DNA of 18,766 nt from Bacteroidota bacterium (GCA_023430945.1 JAEYYE010000058.1:1-18766); one strand, 5' to 3'. Counted from the first letter of the stretch, positions 1-8,175 are shown. Notes: generated by a model from the letters alone, not told the origin. Numbers and translations are program-made.

Positions 1-190
1 GGAATCGCGCGGACAGATCCTTTACGATCACCGCCTCGTACTCGTACTCGCCCGGTTTCGGCGCGAAGGTGGTTGTGAGCGCATCGATGATGTGCGTGAT
101 GAACTTGAAGTACCGCTCGTACTCCACATTGTTCTCCAAAATGGCGCGATCGAGATCCGTGAAATGGCTTTCGATATCGATCGTCTTCAT
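1..190 (-). CDS. Unrecognised protein, N-terminal 63 residues only (runs off the left edge)
   Basis: An open frame on the minus strand starts with ATG at 190 and is still open at position 1. The visible part begins MKTIDIESHFTDLD and continues with a charged, probably helical stretch rich in aromatic residues (EYERYFKF), then a Pro/Gly turn and an EYEYEAVIVKDL strand-like segment. There is no signal peptide, membrane segment or cysteine, so it looks cytoplasmic. It lies 56 bp downstream of the coiled-coil gene on the same strand and may share its transcript. I do not recognise the family and do not assign a function. The frame is supported by GC-rich codon use with frequent ATC and GAG codons, like its neighbours. 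Confidence 0.6.
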   Translation of the reverse strand, partial: MKTIDIESHFTDLDRAILENNVEYERYFKFITHIIDALTTTFAPKPGEYEYEAVIVKDLSARF

Positions 191-246
191 GATCTGGGGA
201 TCGACCGATCTAGATTATTTTGGATCGAGGCTCGAATAGACTACCC

Positions 247-1620
247 CTACCCTCCCAACAGATCGTTCACGCCACCCTTCCTCCCGCCCCCACCGGCCGG
301 TTCCGCAGCTGATGCTTTCCGGCCTTCATGGCTGCTGCTGAACGTCTCGGCCACATCGATCCCGAACTTGTCGGCGTGCGCCTTCACGATCTCGGCGTCC
401 TGCGCTTTGTACTTCGCCGTGGCTTCGGCCATGGCCACGAGCACCTTGTGAAGTTCGGTCATCCGCTCCGGATGTTTCTTCACGCGCTCGATCCGATCGC
501 GCTCGCTGGAGACGAACACCTTCGCGGCGATCTCCGTGATCTTCTGATCGGTCTTCACACCGGCCTCCTCGTAGATCGAAGCCGCCTCCTGCGCCGTGGC
601 CGATCGGATCAATTGGAGGCCTGATTCGTACGTCGTCACCCGTTCTTCGGTGTCGCTCTTCAGCTGGCCGATCAACTGCTTCAGGTTGTTCTTCGTGGTG
701 GTCTGTGCCTCAAGGTGTACCACGATCTGATCGACAAAGCGCTCCTTGCTCTGGAAGATCCCCAGCGCGATGTTGTAACGCCCTTTCACCTCGGCACGCC
801 GCTCGCGCATGTCGGCGATCTTCTTCTGTTGTTCGGTGTATTCCGGTGAGTTGTTGGCGAGCTCCGCAAGTGCGTTCTCCTCCGTCTTCATCAACGCTTC
901 CAGGTTCTCCAGTTCGGCCTTGCGGCTTTCCATCACCTTGGCGGCTTTCTCCTTCGTCTCGAACGCGAGTTCCTTGCGGTTCTTCAGCGCATCGATCTGC
1001 TTCTCCACCTCCACGATCATCTCCTCCACCACACGGTTCAAACCCTGAACCTGGCTGATGATCCGGTTGAGCGAATCGCCGATGTCCGCGTTCTTCAAGC
1101 GTTCGCGGTACATGCGATTCGCGTCCTGTTCGGCCTTCTTCACACCCTGCTCCGCCGCGGCGAGATCCTTGGTGCGATTGGCAACGCGGCTGTTCTTCAT
1201 TCCGAACAGGATGTTCCACGCGCTGCTCATCGCATTCGCCTCGGCCAATTCCTGTTCAGCGGCCTTCAACTTGTTCTTCGCGTTCTCCACCAGGAACTGC
1301 TCGTTCTTGTTCAGTTCCTGCAGATTGGCGAACTCGCCGCCGCAGCTGTCGAGCATCGCGCGCAGGTGCAGCATCAGCTCCTGCAGGTCCTTCTCAGTGC
1401 TCTTCACATCGCCGTTGAGGCTCTCGAACTTGGCGTTTATGATGCCCGAAACAATATCCTCGGCGCTCCGGTTGTTCGCAGCCGCGCGTTCGATCTCGCT
1501 CTCGATGTTGTCCAACTTCGAGACCAGGTCGCTTCCCTTTTTCTGCTGGATGCGTGCCTTGAGCTCGTTCACTTTCTTCTCGTCGCCGAGCTCATCCAAA
1601 AGATCGAAACTATCCGCCAT
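247..1620 (-). CDS. Cytoplasmic long coiled-coil protein of unknown function
   Basis: The protein has 457 residues, no signal peptide and no membrane segment. After an acidic N-terminus (MADSFDLLDELGDEKK), residues of about 15-345 are almost entirely heptad-like helix rich in Glu, Lys, Ala and Leu, which predicts several long coiled coils broken near residues 180-190. A more globular helical part follows (about 345-425). The C-terminus is a Gly/Arg/Ala-rich tail ending GGVNDLLGG, like a disordered linker with a short terminal peptide. The composition resembles proteins annotated as TelA-like or PspA-like in some genomes, but I see no motif that decides this. The start is an ATG at 1620 with two palindromes just upstream. 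The next gene on the same strand follows after 56 bp and could be a partner. The product is confidently a real protein; its role is unknown. Confidence 0.75.
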   Translation of the reverse strand: MADSFDLLDELGDEKKVNELKARIQQKKGSDLVSKLDNIESEIERAAANNRSAEDIVSGIINAKFESLNGDVKSTEKDLQELMLHLRAMLDSCGGEFANLQELNKNEQFLVENAKNKLKAAEQELAEANAMSSAWNILFGMKNSRVANRTKDLAAAEQGVKKAEQDANRMYRERLKNADIGDSLNRIISQVQGLNRVVEEMIVEVEKQIDALKNRKELAFETKEKAAKVMESRKAELENLEALMKTEENALAELANNSPEYTEQQKKIADMRERRAEVKGRYNIALGIFQSKERFVDQIVVHLEAQTTTKNNLKQLIGQLKSDTEERVTTYESGLQLIRSATAQEAASIYEEAGVKTDQKITEIAAKVFVSSERDRIERVKKHPERMTELHKVLVAMAEATAKYKAQDAEIVKAHADKFGIDVAETFSSSHEGRKASAAEPAGGGGRKGGVNDLLGG

Positions 1621-1658
1621 GTTCAGGTTGAATTACCGGCCGTGAAGTATGCCAGTGC

Positions 1659-1673
1659 GAAAGATAATCTTTC
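1659..1673. promoter_or_regulatory. 15-bp palindrome upstream of the coiled-coil gene
   Basis: GAAAGAT-A-ATCTTTC is a perfect inverted repeat with 7-bp arms and a single central base, 39-53 bp before the ATG at 1620. On the minus strand it contains TATCTTTC, one base away from the Bacteroidota -7 element TAnnTTTG. An operator overlapping a promoter is a reasonable inference, but no regulator can be named. Confidence 0.35.
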
Positions 1674-1682
1674 AAGCGAATG

Positions 1683-1707
1683 CAGGAATTATTTGGGCGA
1701 ATTCCTG
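1683..1707. promoter_or_regulatory. Stem-loop/inverted repeat next to the 1659 palindrome
   Basis: CAGGAATT and AATTCCTG form a perfect 8-bp inverted repeat around a 9-base loop. There is no T-run, so it is a poor terminator. It lies 63-87 bp before the start of the coiled-coil gene and may be a second operator or a chance structure. Confidence 0.25.
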
Positions 1708-1846
1708 TCAGGTCGTGCCTTCGCCTGCAAGTCCTCGGCCGTCGAATGCACGGCCTGTGGGCTTTCCGGCTGCGGCACTTACGCGGTTTCGCGTTCAACC
1801 ACAATTCTTCCGATCGATAACGGAATCCCCGGTAATGCGCCAGCGC

Positions 1847-1866
1847 CCTTCGGCATGGCTCAGGAC
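1847..1866. repeat. Fragment resembling a dispersed intergenic repeat (CCTTCGGC...CTCAGGAC type)
   Basis: The 20-mer CCTTCGGCATGGCTCAGGAC matches the pattern of a short repeat that I recall from many bacterial intergenic regions, whose translation gives peptides such as PELVEG or PEPCRR. Here it sits in gene-free DNA. The assignment rests on memory of that motif; only one copy is visible in this window. Confidence 0.4.
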
Positions 1867-1966
1867 ATGCGTTAGGGACATGAGTGGAAAGCCCGCAAGC
1901 GACGAAGGAGTGCGGACTTGCAACGTTGGCCCGACCCGAGGCTTTTGCGAGGGGAACGCCCACTCC

Positions 1967-2012
1967 TCGACTACGCTCGGAGTGACATCTTCGACTCCGC
2001 TCAGTGTGACAT
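1967..2012. repeat. Two tandem 22-bp copies of a CGACT.CGCTC..TGTGACA-type repeat
   Basis: Copies at 1967-1988 and 1991-2012 agree at 19 of 22 positions and start 24 bp apart. Each runs TCGACT-x-CGCTC-xGxG-TGACAT. I recall closely similar sequences (GTCACACTGAGCGGAGTCGAAG on the other strand) as abundant dispersed repeats in Bacteroidota. The array lies 20 bp beyond the stop codon of the multicopper oxidase, so it will be transcribed as the 3' end of the copper operon mRNA unless a terminator stops it earlier. Confidence 0.6.
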
Positions 2013-2031
2013 TTTCGCTTGATATGACATT

Positions 2032-4320
2032 TCAATACGTGAACCCCACTCCCACGCCCCAACCCATATCGCTGTCGTAGTGTGTTGTCGCGCTGAAGTT
2101 CTTGGTGATCTGGTAGCGCAGCCTTTCCATGTGCTCGGTGTCGGTGTTCCACATAAGGTCCATGCGCAGGCGCGGGGTGAGTGCGATGTCCTCGCGCATC
2201 AACTGGGCGCGGAACATGCCATCGGTATCGAAAGCGAGATCGAGAACGATCAACATGGGTAGTGTGTACTGCAGGCCGATCCGCCCCGCGCTGCGGCTGT
2301 CCTTGGTGTTGATCTGATCGAAGAGGTTCTCTTCAGGTAGTTCGTGGTGCGTGCGCGAGCGCCAGTCGAAACCGATGTAGGGGAACCACCATTGCATGCG
2401 CCCGAGGTAGCGGCCGGCGCGGAATTCCGCTTCCTGCCCGTGATCGTGGGTGTAGCCGAGGCGCCATTCGGCCTGCAGACTTACGCGTTTGTTCTGGAGC
2501 ATGGCCTCACCATCGTTGCCGTTGGTGGCGAGATCGTTGAAGAGCATGAAGTGCCAGAGCCGATCGTCGCGCAGGAATCTTCGCCACGCTTTTTTCGGAT
2601 CGGTGAATTGCGGGTTGGGCTGCGAGTTCTCGTAGGTGAACACGCGGCCCATGCCGCTCATCATGTGGTAGAGGATGTGACAGTGGAAGAACCAGTCGCC
2701 ATCTTCGGTGCCGGCGAATTCGATCGTGTCGGTCTCCATGGGCATGATGTCGAGCACGTTCTTCAGCGGGGAGCGATCGCCGTTGCCGTTGATCACGCGG
2801 AAGAAATGCCCGTGCAGGTGCATCGGGTGGCGCATCATGGAATTGTTGAATAGGATGATGCGCACGTTCTCGCCTTTGCGGATGAGGATGCGATCGGTCT
2901 CGGAGACCGTTTTGTTGTCGATCGCCCAGAGGTAGCGATCCATGTTGCCGGTGAGTTCCATGCGCATCTCCTTGATCGGACCGGGCGGCAATGCGGTGCT
3001 TTCGGTGGCTCGAAGCATGCCGTAATTAAGCGTGACGATATCGGTGGGTCCGCCGCCATGCGCGCTGTGATCGGAATGATCGGTGGTCCTGGCTTGATCG
3101 GATCCATCGCCGGTGATCTCGGGATACATCACGGTGTTCATGTCCATACGCTGCATGCTCATGTTCATGCCCATGTCATCCAACTGGCCGTTCATCTTCA
3201 TCATATCGTTCATCATCTTCATGCCCTCGAAATACTTGAGCGGCGGAAGCGGTGAAGCGAGTTGTTTGATGCCGTTGCCCAACCAGAGCGAGGTGGCGCG
3301 CGTGCGATCCTCCGCGGTCGCGACAAGCTCGAACGCCGTGCTGTCGGCGGGAATGGTGACGATGATGTCGTAGGTCTCGGCCACGCCCATGATGAAGCGA
3401 TCCACTTCAACGGGTTCCACATCGATGCCGTCGCTGGCGACGACCGTCATTTTTCCGCCCGCATACGTGATCCAGAAATAAGATGATGCACCGCCGTTGA
3501 TGATGCGTACGCGCACGCGATCCCCGGCCTTGAACTGCGGCGCGTGATCTTCTTCCACGCCGTTGGAAAGCATGCGATCGTAGAAGACATCGCTCACATC
3601 CATGGCGTGCATGCGCTTGAATTCGTTAGTGACCTTGGTGCCGAAGTGGCCGTCCTTTATCGCTTCGAAATAGCTCTGCGTGGTGCCGGGGCGGATCCGT
3701 TGTTTCTGCACACTGAACCAGTCGGTGGCAGCGTGCAACCGGCGATGCACTTCCTTCGGTTTCATGTCCGTCCAATCGCTCAAAAGCCAGATCTGTTCGG
3801 GCAGTGGATCGGGATCCTCGCGTTCGTGCAGGATCAATGCGCCGTGCATGCCGGCCTGTTCCTGCAGATCGGTGTGTGAATGATACCAGTACGTGCCGGT
3901 CTGCACGATCGGGAATTTGTACGTCTGTGTTTCGCCGGGTCGGATCGGAGCTGTGGTGAGGTAAGGCACGCCATCGTACTGGTTGGGCAGGATGATCCCG
4001 TGCCAGTGCAGCGAGGTCTCCTCCTTTTCCATCGCATTGGTGATCACGATCAGCGCGGTATCTCCAAGAGTGAATTCCAGCGTGGGCATCGGGATCTGGC
4101 CGTTCACCGCATAGGCAGGTCGTGGCTTTCCGGTATAGTTGACGATCGTGTCGTGGATCACCAGATCGTAGCGCACGGTCTTCGGAGTGAAGCCGCCTTC
4201 CGCGGTTTTTGCACCCAGCGGTTGCAACGGCAGATGCTGTTCGTGCTGCGCGATAGAGAACTGTGCGTGCAGAACGATCAACGTGATAAAGAGCGATCGG
4301 AAAAACACGACGGATCTCAT
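2032..4320 (-). CDS. Periplasmic multicopper oxidase with C-terminal barrel-like extension
   Basis: A 762-residue CopA/PcoA-type multicopper oxidase that probably oxidises Cu+ to the less toxic Cu2+ outside the inner membrane. Residues 1-24 are a Sec signal peptide (...FSIAQ). The copper-binding motifs are all present: HWHG 105-108, HSH 147-149, HPMHLHGH 498-505 and HCHILYHMMSGM 546-557, with C547, H552 and M557 as type-1 ligands. A Met-rich stretch (about 367-398) and a DHSDHSAHGG segment (about 414-423) are probable Cu+ docking regions. The enzyme normally ends shortly after the last motif, yet about 190 residues follow (about 570-762) with alternating aromatic/charged strands and a final ...GVGFTY, resembling the CopB outer-membrane barrel. 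The ATG overlaps the upstream stop (ATGA), implying translational coupling. Confidence 0.92.
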   Translation of the reverse strand: MRSVVFFRSLFITLIVLHAQFSIAQHEQHLPLQPLGAKTAEGGFTPKTVRYDLVIHDTIVNYTGKPRPAYAVNGQIPMPTLEFTLGDTALIVITNAMEKEETSLHWHGIILPNQYDGVPYLTTAPIRPGETQTYKFPIVQTGTYWYHSHTDLQEQAGMHGALILHEREDPDPLPEQIWLLSDWTDMKPKEVHRRLHAATDWFSVQKQRIRPGTTQSYFEAIKDGHFGTKVTNEFKRMHAMDVSDVFYDRMLSNGVEEDHAPQFKAGDRVRVRIINGGASSYFWITYAGGKMTVVASDGIDVEPVEVDRFIMGVAETYDIIVTIPADSTAFELVATAEDRTRATSLWLGNGIKQLASPLPPLKYFEGMKMMNDMMKMNGQLDDMGMNMSMQRMDMNTVMYPEITGDGSDQARTTDHSDHSAHGGGPTDIVTLNYGMLRATESTALPPGPIKEMRMELTGNMDRYLWAIDNKTVSETDRILIRKGENVRIILFNNSMMRHPMHLHGHFFRVINGNGDRSPLKNVLDIMPMETDTIEFAGTEDGDWFFHCHILYHMMSGMGRVFTYENSQPNPQFTDPKKAWRRFLRDDRLWHFMLFNDLATNGNDGEAMLQNKRVSLQAEWRLGYTHDHGQEAEFRAGRYLGRMQWWFPYIGFDWRSRTHHELPEENLFDQINTKDSRSAGRIGLQYTLPMLIVLDLAFDTDGMFRAQLMREDIALTPRLRMDLMWNTDTEHMERLRYQITKNFSATTHYDSDMGWGVGVGFTY

Positions 4321-5231
4321 TCGATGGTCTCCTTCACACTACCACAGGTGAGCATTTTCGATCCGTAGTACGGATTGCGGATCTCCTTCTCTCGGCTCAA
4401 CCAATCCGATCCACCATCATACATCGGGCAATGCTGTAGATGGATCGCATCCGATCGCGGTGCGGAGTTCGCCAGTTCGATCATGCCTTGGGAAAGTTCC
4501 TTGAAGGCTTTTCGTTGCTTCTCGATGTCGGTGGAAGTGGCGATCGCATCGGCGTTCCTTTTCAAATGCTGCAGCACTTTCATCCAGACCATATGGACTT
4601 CGTGATCGAGTTCGGCCATGGGAACTGCATCGATCGCGGCGGCAAGTGTTGATGCGGCCTCAGCTGCGGCTTTTCGATCGGTAGCAACCAGGGCATCCTT
4701 TAGCGTGAAATAGCTGTTGAAGACAGGGTCGAGCGGATCGTTCGTTTGAGGATCCGTTGCCTCCATATCATGCGAGCCGTGATCGGAATGCGCGGGTTGT
4801 TCGGCGTGATCCGAATGCTCGGTCTTCTCATCATGACCGGAATGTCCATGTTGGCCGTGCGCATGTTCTTCCTTCTTGATCGGATCATGCTTCAAGGTGC
4901 GCTCGTATTGGCAGCATGAAGGCAGCGCCTCATACGCCTCCTGTGGCGCCAGATAACGCTCGTTGTCGTAACCGGCATAGGCGATCCGCTTCAGGATGGC
5001 ATCCAGATTGGTGCGGGTGCTGTCATAGGTGATGCTGGCGGTCTTCGCATCAACGTCCCAATCCACCGAGGCTTCACCTTTAGCGGTACCGACGCTCTCG
5101 ATCGTCTTCTCGCACATGGGGCAGTCGCCATCGATCTTAACGGTGATCTGGTGTGCGTTGTTTATCTGCGCGGAGCAACTGGTGAAGGAAAGTGCCCCGA
5201 TCGATGCTATAATGATGTTCAGGATCTTCAT
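4317..5231 (-). CDS. HMA-domain, His-rich, DUF3347-containing lipoprotein
   Basis: A 304-residue protein, probably a periplasm-facing copper-binding lipoprotein. The N-terminus ends in a lipobox-like FTSC with the lipidated Cys at residue 19. Residues about 27-95 form a heavy-metal-associated domain with the metal site CPMC (37-40). A spacer of about 115-155 holds 11 His residues in an HSDHAE/HGQHGHSGHD pattern. The C-terminal part (about 165-300) matches DUF3347: a helical bundle, then HCPMYDGGSDWLS and a final NPYYGSKMLTCG, where the conserved HCPM and TCG supply more metal ligands. An upstream in-frame TTG (5237) is possible, but the ATG at 5231 is better because it puts the basic residue right at the start of the signal. 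It follows the DUF305 gene by 11 bp and overlaps the oxidase gene by 4 bp. It may pass copper to the oxidase; that is inference. Confidence 0.85.
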   Translation of the reverse strand: MKILNIIIASIGALSFTSCSAQINNAHQITVKIDGDCPMCEKTIESVGTAKGEASVDWDVDAKTASITYDSTRTNLDAILKRIAYAGYDNERYLAPQEAYEALPSCCQYERTLKHDPIKKEEHAHGQHGHSGHDEKTEHSDHAEQPAHSDHGSHDMEATDPQTNDPLDPVFNSYFTLKDALVATDRKAAAEAASTLAAAIDAVPMAELDHEVHMVWMKVLQHLKRNADAIATSTDIEKQRKAFKELSQGMIELANSAPRSDAIHLQHCPMYDGGSDWLSREKEIRNPYYGSKMLTCGSVKETIE

Positions 5232-5242
5232 GACCAATAGTT

Positions 5243-5713
5243 TCAGTTGTTCTCCATCCGTTCGATGATCCGCTTCATCTGCGCGATCTCCTCCTTCTGC
5301 GCTTTGATGATCTCGTCAGCCAGCTTCCTTACTTCGGGATCTTCGATCGCGGCCCTTTCGCTGGTGAGGATCGCAGAGGAGTGATGCGGGATCATCGCTT
5401 TCATGTACTGCACATCGGCAATGCCGGTCTGCGTGCGCAATGCCCACAGCGCCAGGGCAAAGACAACGGCCGAGCCGATCAGGATCGCGGCATTCCGGCC
5501 CTTATCCGGGTACATATGCCCCATGAGGAGCAACATGATCACCGCCATTGGCGCCACCATCAGTATCGCCATGTAGGCACGGTTCACGTTCAAGCGGAAG
5601 TGCGCGGCTTCGGCCACATTGAGGAACATCACCAGATACATGATGATGAACGAGATCACGAGCATGAGGAAGAATTTCGGATACATGTCGGGCTTTTTCA
5701 TTTTCTGTTCCAT
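5243..5713 (-). CDS. DUF305-type membrane protein
   Basis: A 156-residue protein with three hydrophobic segments (about 13-32, 45-65, 74-92) and a C-terminal soluble part containing MIPHHSSAI (107-115), then an amphipathic helix of about 30 residues with alternating Glu and Lys. MIPHH is the hallmark of DUF305, a four-helix domain whose His and Met residues are thought to bind metal. Only the second half of the domain is present, which is usual for the short membrane-anchored forms found in copper islands. It sits 16 bp after copA and 11 bp before the HMA lipoprotein, so one transcript is very likely. ATG at 5713 is used here; an ATG at 5701 is equally possible. The exact role is not known for the family. 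Confidence 0.8.
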   Translation of the reverse strand: MEQKMKKPDMYPKFFLMLVISFIIMYLVMFLNVAEAAHFRLNVNRAYMAILMVAPMAVIMLLLMGHMYPDKGRNAAILIGSAVVFALALWALRTQTGIADVQYMKAMIPHHSSAILTSERAAIEDPEVRKLADEIIKAQKEEIAQMKRIIERMENN

Positions 5714-5729
5714 GATTAGATCGTTCTAT

Positions 5730-8147
5730 TCAAAGTTTGGCCCACTTCAGCCGCAAACTGTTGCTTACCACGCTCACGCTGCTCAAGGCCATGGCCGCGC
5801 CGGCGATCATGGGATCGAGCAGGAAGCCATTGATCGGATACAGGATGCCCGCTGCGATGGGGATGCCGAGAATGTTGTAGATGAAGGCCCAGAAGAGGTT
5901 CTGGCGGATCAGAGAGACCGTGCGTTTTGAAAGTGTGATCGCTTTCGGGATGGTGTTCAGATCACTGCTGATCAGGGTCATGCGCGCAACATCCATGGCG
6001 ATATCGCTGCCCTTGCCCATGGCGATGCTCACATCGGCCTTTGCCAAAGCTTCGCTGTCGTTGATGCCATCGCCGACCATAGCCACAACGTGCCCTTGTT
6101 CCTGAAGGCCGGTGACGAATGATGCCTTGTCCTTCGGAAGCACTTCGCTGCGGAAGTCCTCAATGCCTACAGCTTTTGATACGGCCTGAGCCGTGCGGCG
6201 CGAATCACCGGTCTGCATGAAGACCTTGATGCCGTCGGACTTCATTCGGGCGATCGCTTCCGCTGCAGAAGGCTTGATCTTATCGGCGATCGATATCGCG
6301 ATCTTCACTTCCTTGCGACCCGAAAGCCAGATCACGGTGTGAGCCGCTTCCTGCCACTTCTTCTCTGCATCGCGGAAGTGCGCAGGAATACTGATGCCGT
6401 TCTCTTCCATCAAACGTCGGCTTCCGACAAGCCATGTCGTACCATCGACCGTTGCGGTCACACCTTTACCCGTGATGCTGTCGAATTCTTCCAACGTTGC
6501 CCGGTGATGAACTCCATTCGCATGGAGGTATCGCACCACAGCTTCCGCTAACGGATGCTCGGAAAGCGATTCGATCGCGAGAAGCACACTCGCGGCTTCG
6601 GTGTCCTGCAGGCCTTCTGTTTCCACCACTTCCGGTTTTCCTTCGGTTATCGTACCCGTTTTGTCCAGCACGATCGCCGTTATCTTCTTCGCGCGCTCCA
6701 AACTTTCGGCATCCTTGATCAGGATGCCGTTCTCCGCGCCTTTGCCCATTCCGGCCATGATCGCGGTTGGTGTTGCCAACCCGAGTGCGCAAGGGCAGGC
6801 GATCACCAGTACGGTGACCATCGCCATCAAGCCGTGGGTGAAGGCATGTTCGCCACCGAATGTCCACCAGACGACAGCGCTTAGGATGGCGATCACGATC
6901 ACCACCGGCACGAAGATCCCCGCCACCTTATCGACCAGTTTTTGTACCGGCGCCTTGCTTCCCTGCGCCTCCTGCACGGTCTTTACGATCTGCGCGAGCA
7001 AGGTGGCACCACCAACCTTCTTCGCGCGCATCCGCAGGCTTCCTTTCTGGTTGATCGTTCCTGCGAGCAACGTGGCACCTGCGGTCTTGATAACCGGGAT
7101 CGGTTCACCGCTGATCATGCTTTCATCCACATAGCTCTCGCCGCTGATGACTTCGCCATCCACCGCGATGCTTTCACCGGGGCGTACAACGAGGATGTCG
7201 TTCACGTCCACTTCGGCGATCGGCGTTTCCTTCTGTTGACCGTCGGGATCTTCGCGCATCACCGTGTTCGGGCGAAGGCCCATCAGCTTCTTGATCGCAC
7301 TGGATGTTCCAGCTTTTGCGCGCTCTTCAAGGAACTTTCCCAGAAGGATGAAGGCGATCACCACTGCGGCGACCTCGAAATAGACGTGCGGCTCCAGCCC
7401 TTTTTCCGTCCAGAACGAAGGGTTCAACGTGTTGAAGACACTGAAGATGTAGGCGACGCCGGTGCTGAGCGCGACCAACGTATCCATGTTCGCGCTGCGA
7501 TGCTTCGCCTGTTTCCATGCATTGATGAAGAAACTTCGGCCGAAGATCAGGACCACCGGTGTGGCCAGGATCCACATGGTGATGTTCGCCCAGGGTTCGT
7601 GCATCAGGAACATGCCGATGATCATGAGTGGAATGCTCAGCGCGATAGAAGCGAACATGCGGATCTTCAAACTGCGCATTCTTTCGCGTTGCAGCTTCTC
7701 CAGATCGGCCGCGGCATTGTGAGTTTCCTCGGTCACCAGATCATAACCGATGCTTTGGATCACGCCTTTCATCTTCGCCTCATCGATCACGCCAGGCACG
7801 TACTCCACCAACACGGTGTTCGTCGCGAGGTTCACCGGAGCCTTCAACACACCGGGTTGCGCTTCCAGCATCGTTTGCACGCTGTTCACGCAGCTCGCGC
7901 AGGTCATTCCAGTTACCGGGAACGTGCGCTTGATCGTGGGCACGCCATAGCCATGGTCCTTGATCGCTGCCACTGCATCCCGCACGGCATCAACCGGCTT
8001 GTCGCTTTCGATGATGGCACTACGGTTGTTCAGCTCCACGTGATGCGCCTTCACCGATGGCAGCTCCAGCGCCTTGTCCACGATCAGCGCGCAATGCTCG
8101 CTGTCCATGTCCTCGACTGGGATCTTGTATGTTTCTTTAGTGGCCAT
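5730..8147 (-). CDS. copA: Cu+-exporting P1B-type ATPase
   Basis: An 805-residue copper efflux ATPase of the inner membrane, full length for the family. Two N-terminal HMA-like domains are seen: the first (about 5-70) has lost the CxxC site and keeps only C19; the second (about 74-140) has the normal MTCASC at 81-86. The transmembrane metal site CPC is at 451-453, the phosphorylated Asp in DKTGT at 495-499, the HP motif at 531-532, TGDS at 646-649 and the hinge GDGIND at 692-697. The actuator loop reads SGEP (346-349). The C-terminal MALSSVSVVSNSLRL fits the Cu+ (P1B-1) class. It is the first gene of the minus-strand copper operon, and its promoter should lie in the 85 bp shared with the plus-strand gene at 8233. 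No copper-sensor gene is visible nearby. Confidence 0.96.
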   Translation of the reverse strand: MATKETYKIPVEDMDSEHCALIVDKALELPSVKAHHVELNNRSAIIESDKPVDAVRDAVAAIKDHGYGVPTIKRTFPVTGMTCASCVNSVQTMLEAQPGVLKAPVNLATNTVLVEYVPGVIDEAKMKGVIQSIGYDLVTEETHNAAADLEKLQRERMRSLKIRMFASIALSIPLMIIGMFLMHEPWANITMWILATPVVLIFGRSFFINAWKQAKHRSANMDTLVALSTGVAYIFSVFNTLNPSFWTEKGLEPHVYFEVAAVVIAFILLGKFLEERAKAGTSSAIKKLMGLRPNTVMREDPDGQQKETPIAEVDVNDILVVRPGESIAVDGEVISGESYVDESMISGEPIPVIKTAGATLLAGTINQKGSLRMRAKKVGGATLLAQIVKTVQEAQGSKAPVQKLVDKVAGIFVPVVIVIAILSAVVWWTFGGEHAFTHGLMAMVTVLVIACPCALGLATPTAIMAGMGKGAENGILIKDAESLERAKKITAIVLDKTGTITEGKPEVVETEGLQDTEAASVLLAIESLSEHPLAEAVVRYLHANGVHHRATLEEFDSITGKGVTATVDGTTWLVGSRRLMEENGISIPAHFRDAEKKWQEAAHTVIWLSGRKEVKIAISIADKIKPSAAEAIARMKSDGIKVFMQTGDSRRTAQAVSKAVGIEDFRSEVLPKDKASFVTGLQEQGHVVAMVGDGINDSEALAKADVSIAMGKGSDIAMDVARMTLISSDLNTIPKAITLSKRTVSLIRQNLFWAFIYNILGIPIAAGILYPINGFLLDPMIAGAAMALSSVSVVSNSLRLKWAKL

Positions 8148-8167
8148 GATCCATGAACTTTACGCCA

Positions 8168-8175
8168 CAAAGGTC
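8168..8175 (-). promoter_or_regulatory. Candidate -7 element for the copper operon
   Basis: On the minus strand GACCTTTG lies 21-28 bp upstream of the copA ATG. It differs at one base from the Bacteroidota consensus TAnnTTTG and is identical to the candidate element of ccoI. Unlike the three cbb3 promoters, no TGAY-N4-RTCA box is found at the corresponding distance (around 8204), so regulation would differ. No clear TTTG is found at the -33 position. The call is an inference. Confidence 0.3.

Larger units (their letters stand above)
1621..2031. other. Gene-free stretch with palindromes and dispersed-repeat remnants
   Basis: These 411 bp separate the multicopper-oxidase stop from the coiled-coil gene start, both on the minus strand. 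No open frame here has protein-like composition. The part near 1659-1707 holds two palindromes that may belong to the promoter of the coiled-coil gene. The part from about 1840 to 2015 holds short pieces that resemble intergenic repeats of Bacteroidota. The middle (about 1710-1840) has no feature that I can name. An open frame spanning it on the minus strand translates to Arg/Cys-rich peptides of the ERSRR and PEPCRRA type, typical of translated repeats and not of proteins. Confidence 0.6.

Noticed and set aside
1967..2012. CRISPR array
   Set aside because: Only two 22-bp copies separated by 2 bp, with no spacers; it is a tandem dispersed-repeat fragment.
1610..2152. 180-residue minus-strand open frame across the gene-free stretch
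   Set aside because: Its ERSRR, HSERSRG and PEPCRRA segments are translated repeats, and it overlaps the ends of two real genes.
5235..5237. TTG as start of the HMA lipoprotein
   Set aside because: It adds only two residues and a better ATG lies at 5231.
6942..8156. 404-residue open frame on the plus strand opposite copA
   Set aside because: It is antisense to a fully conserved CopA, and its product is His/Arg/Asp-rich with no domain-like pattern; it is a by-product of GC-rich codon use.
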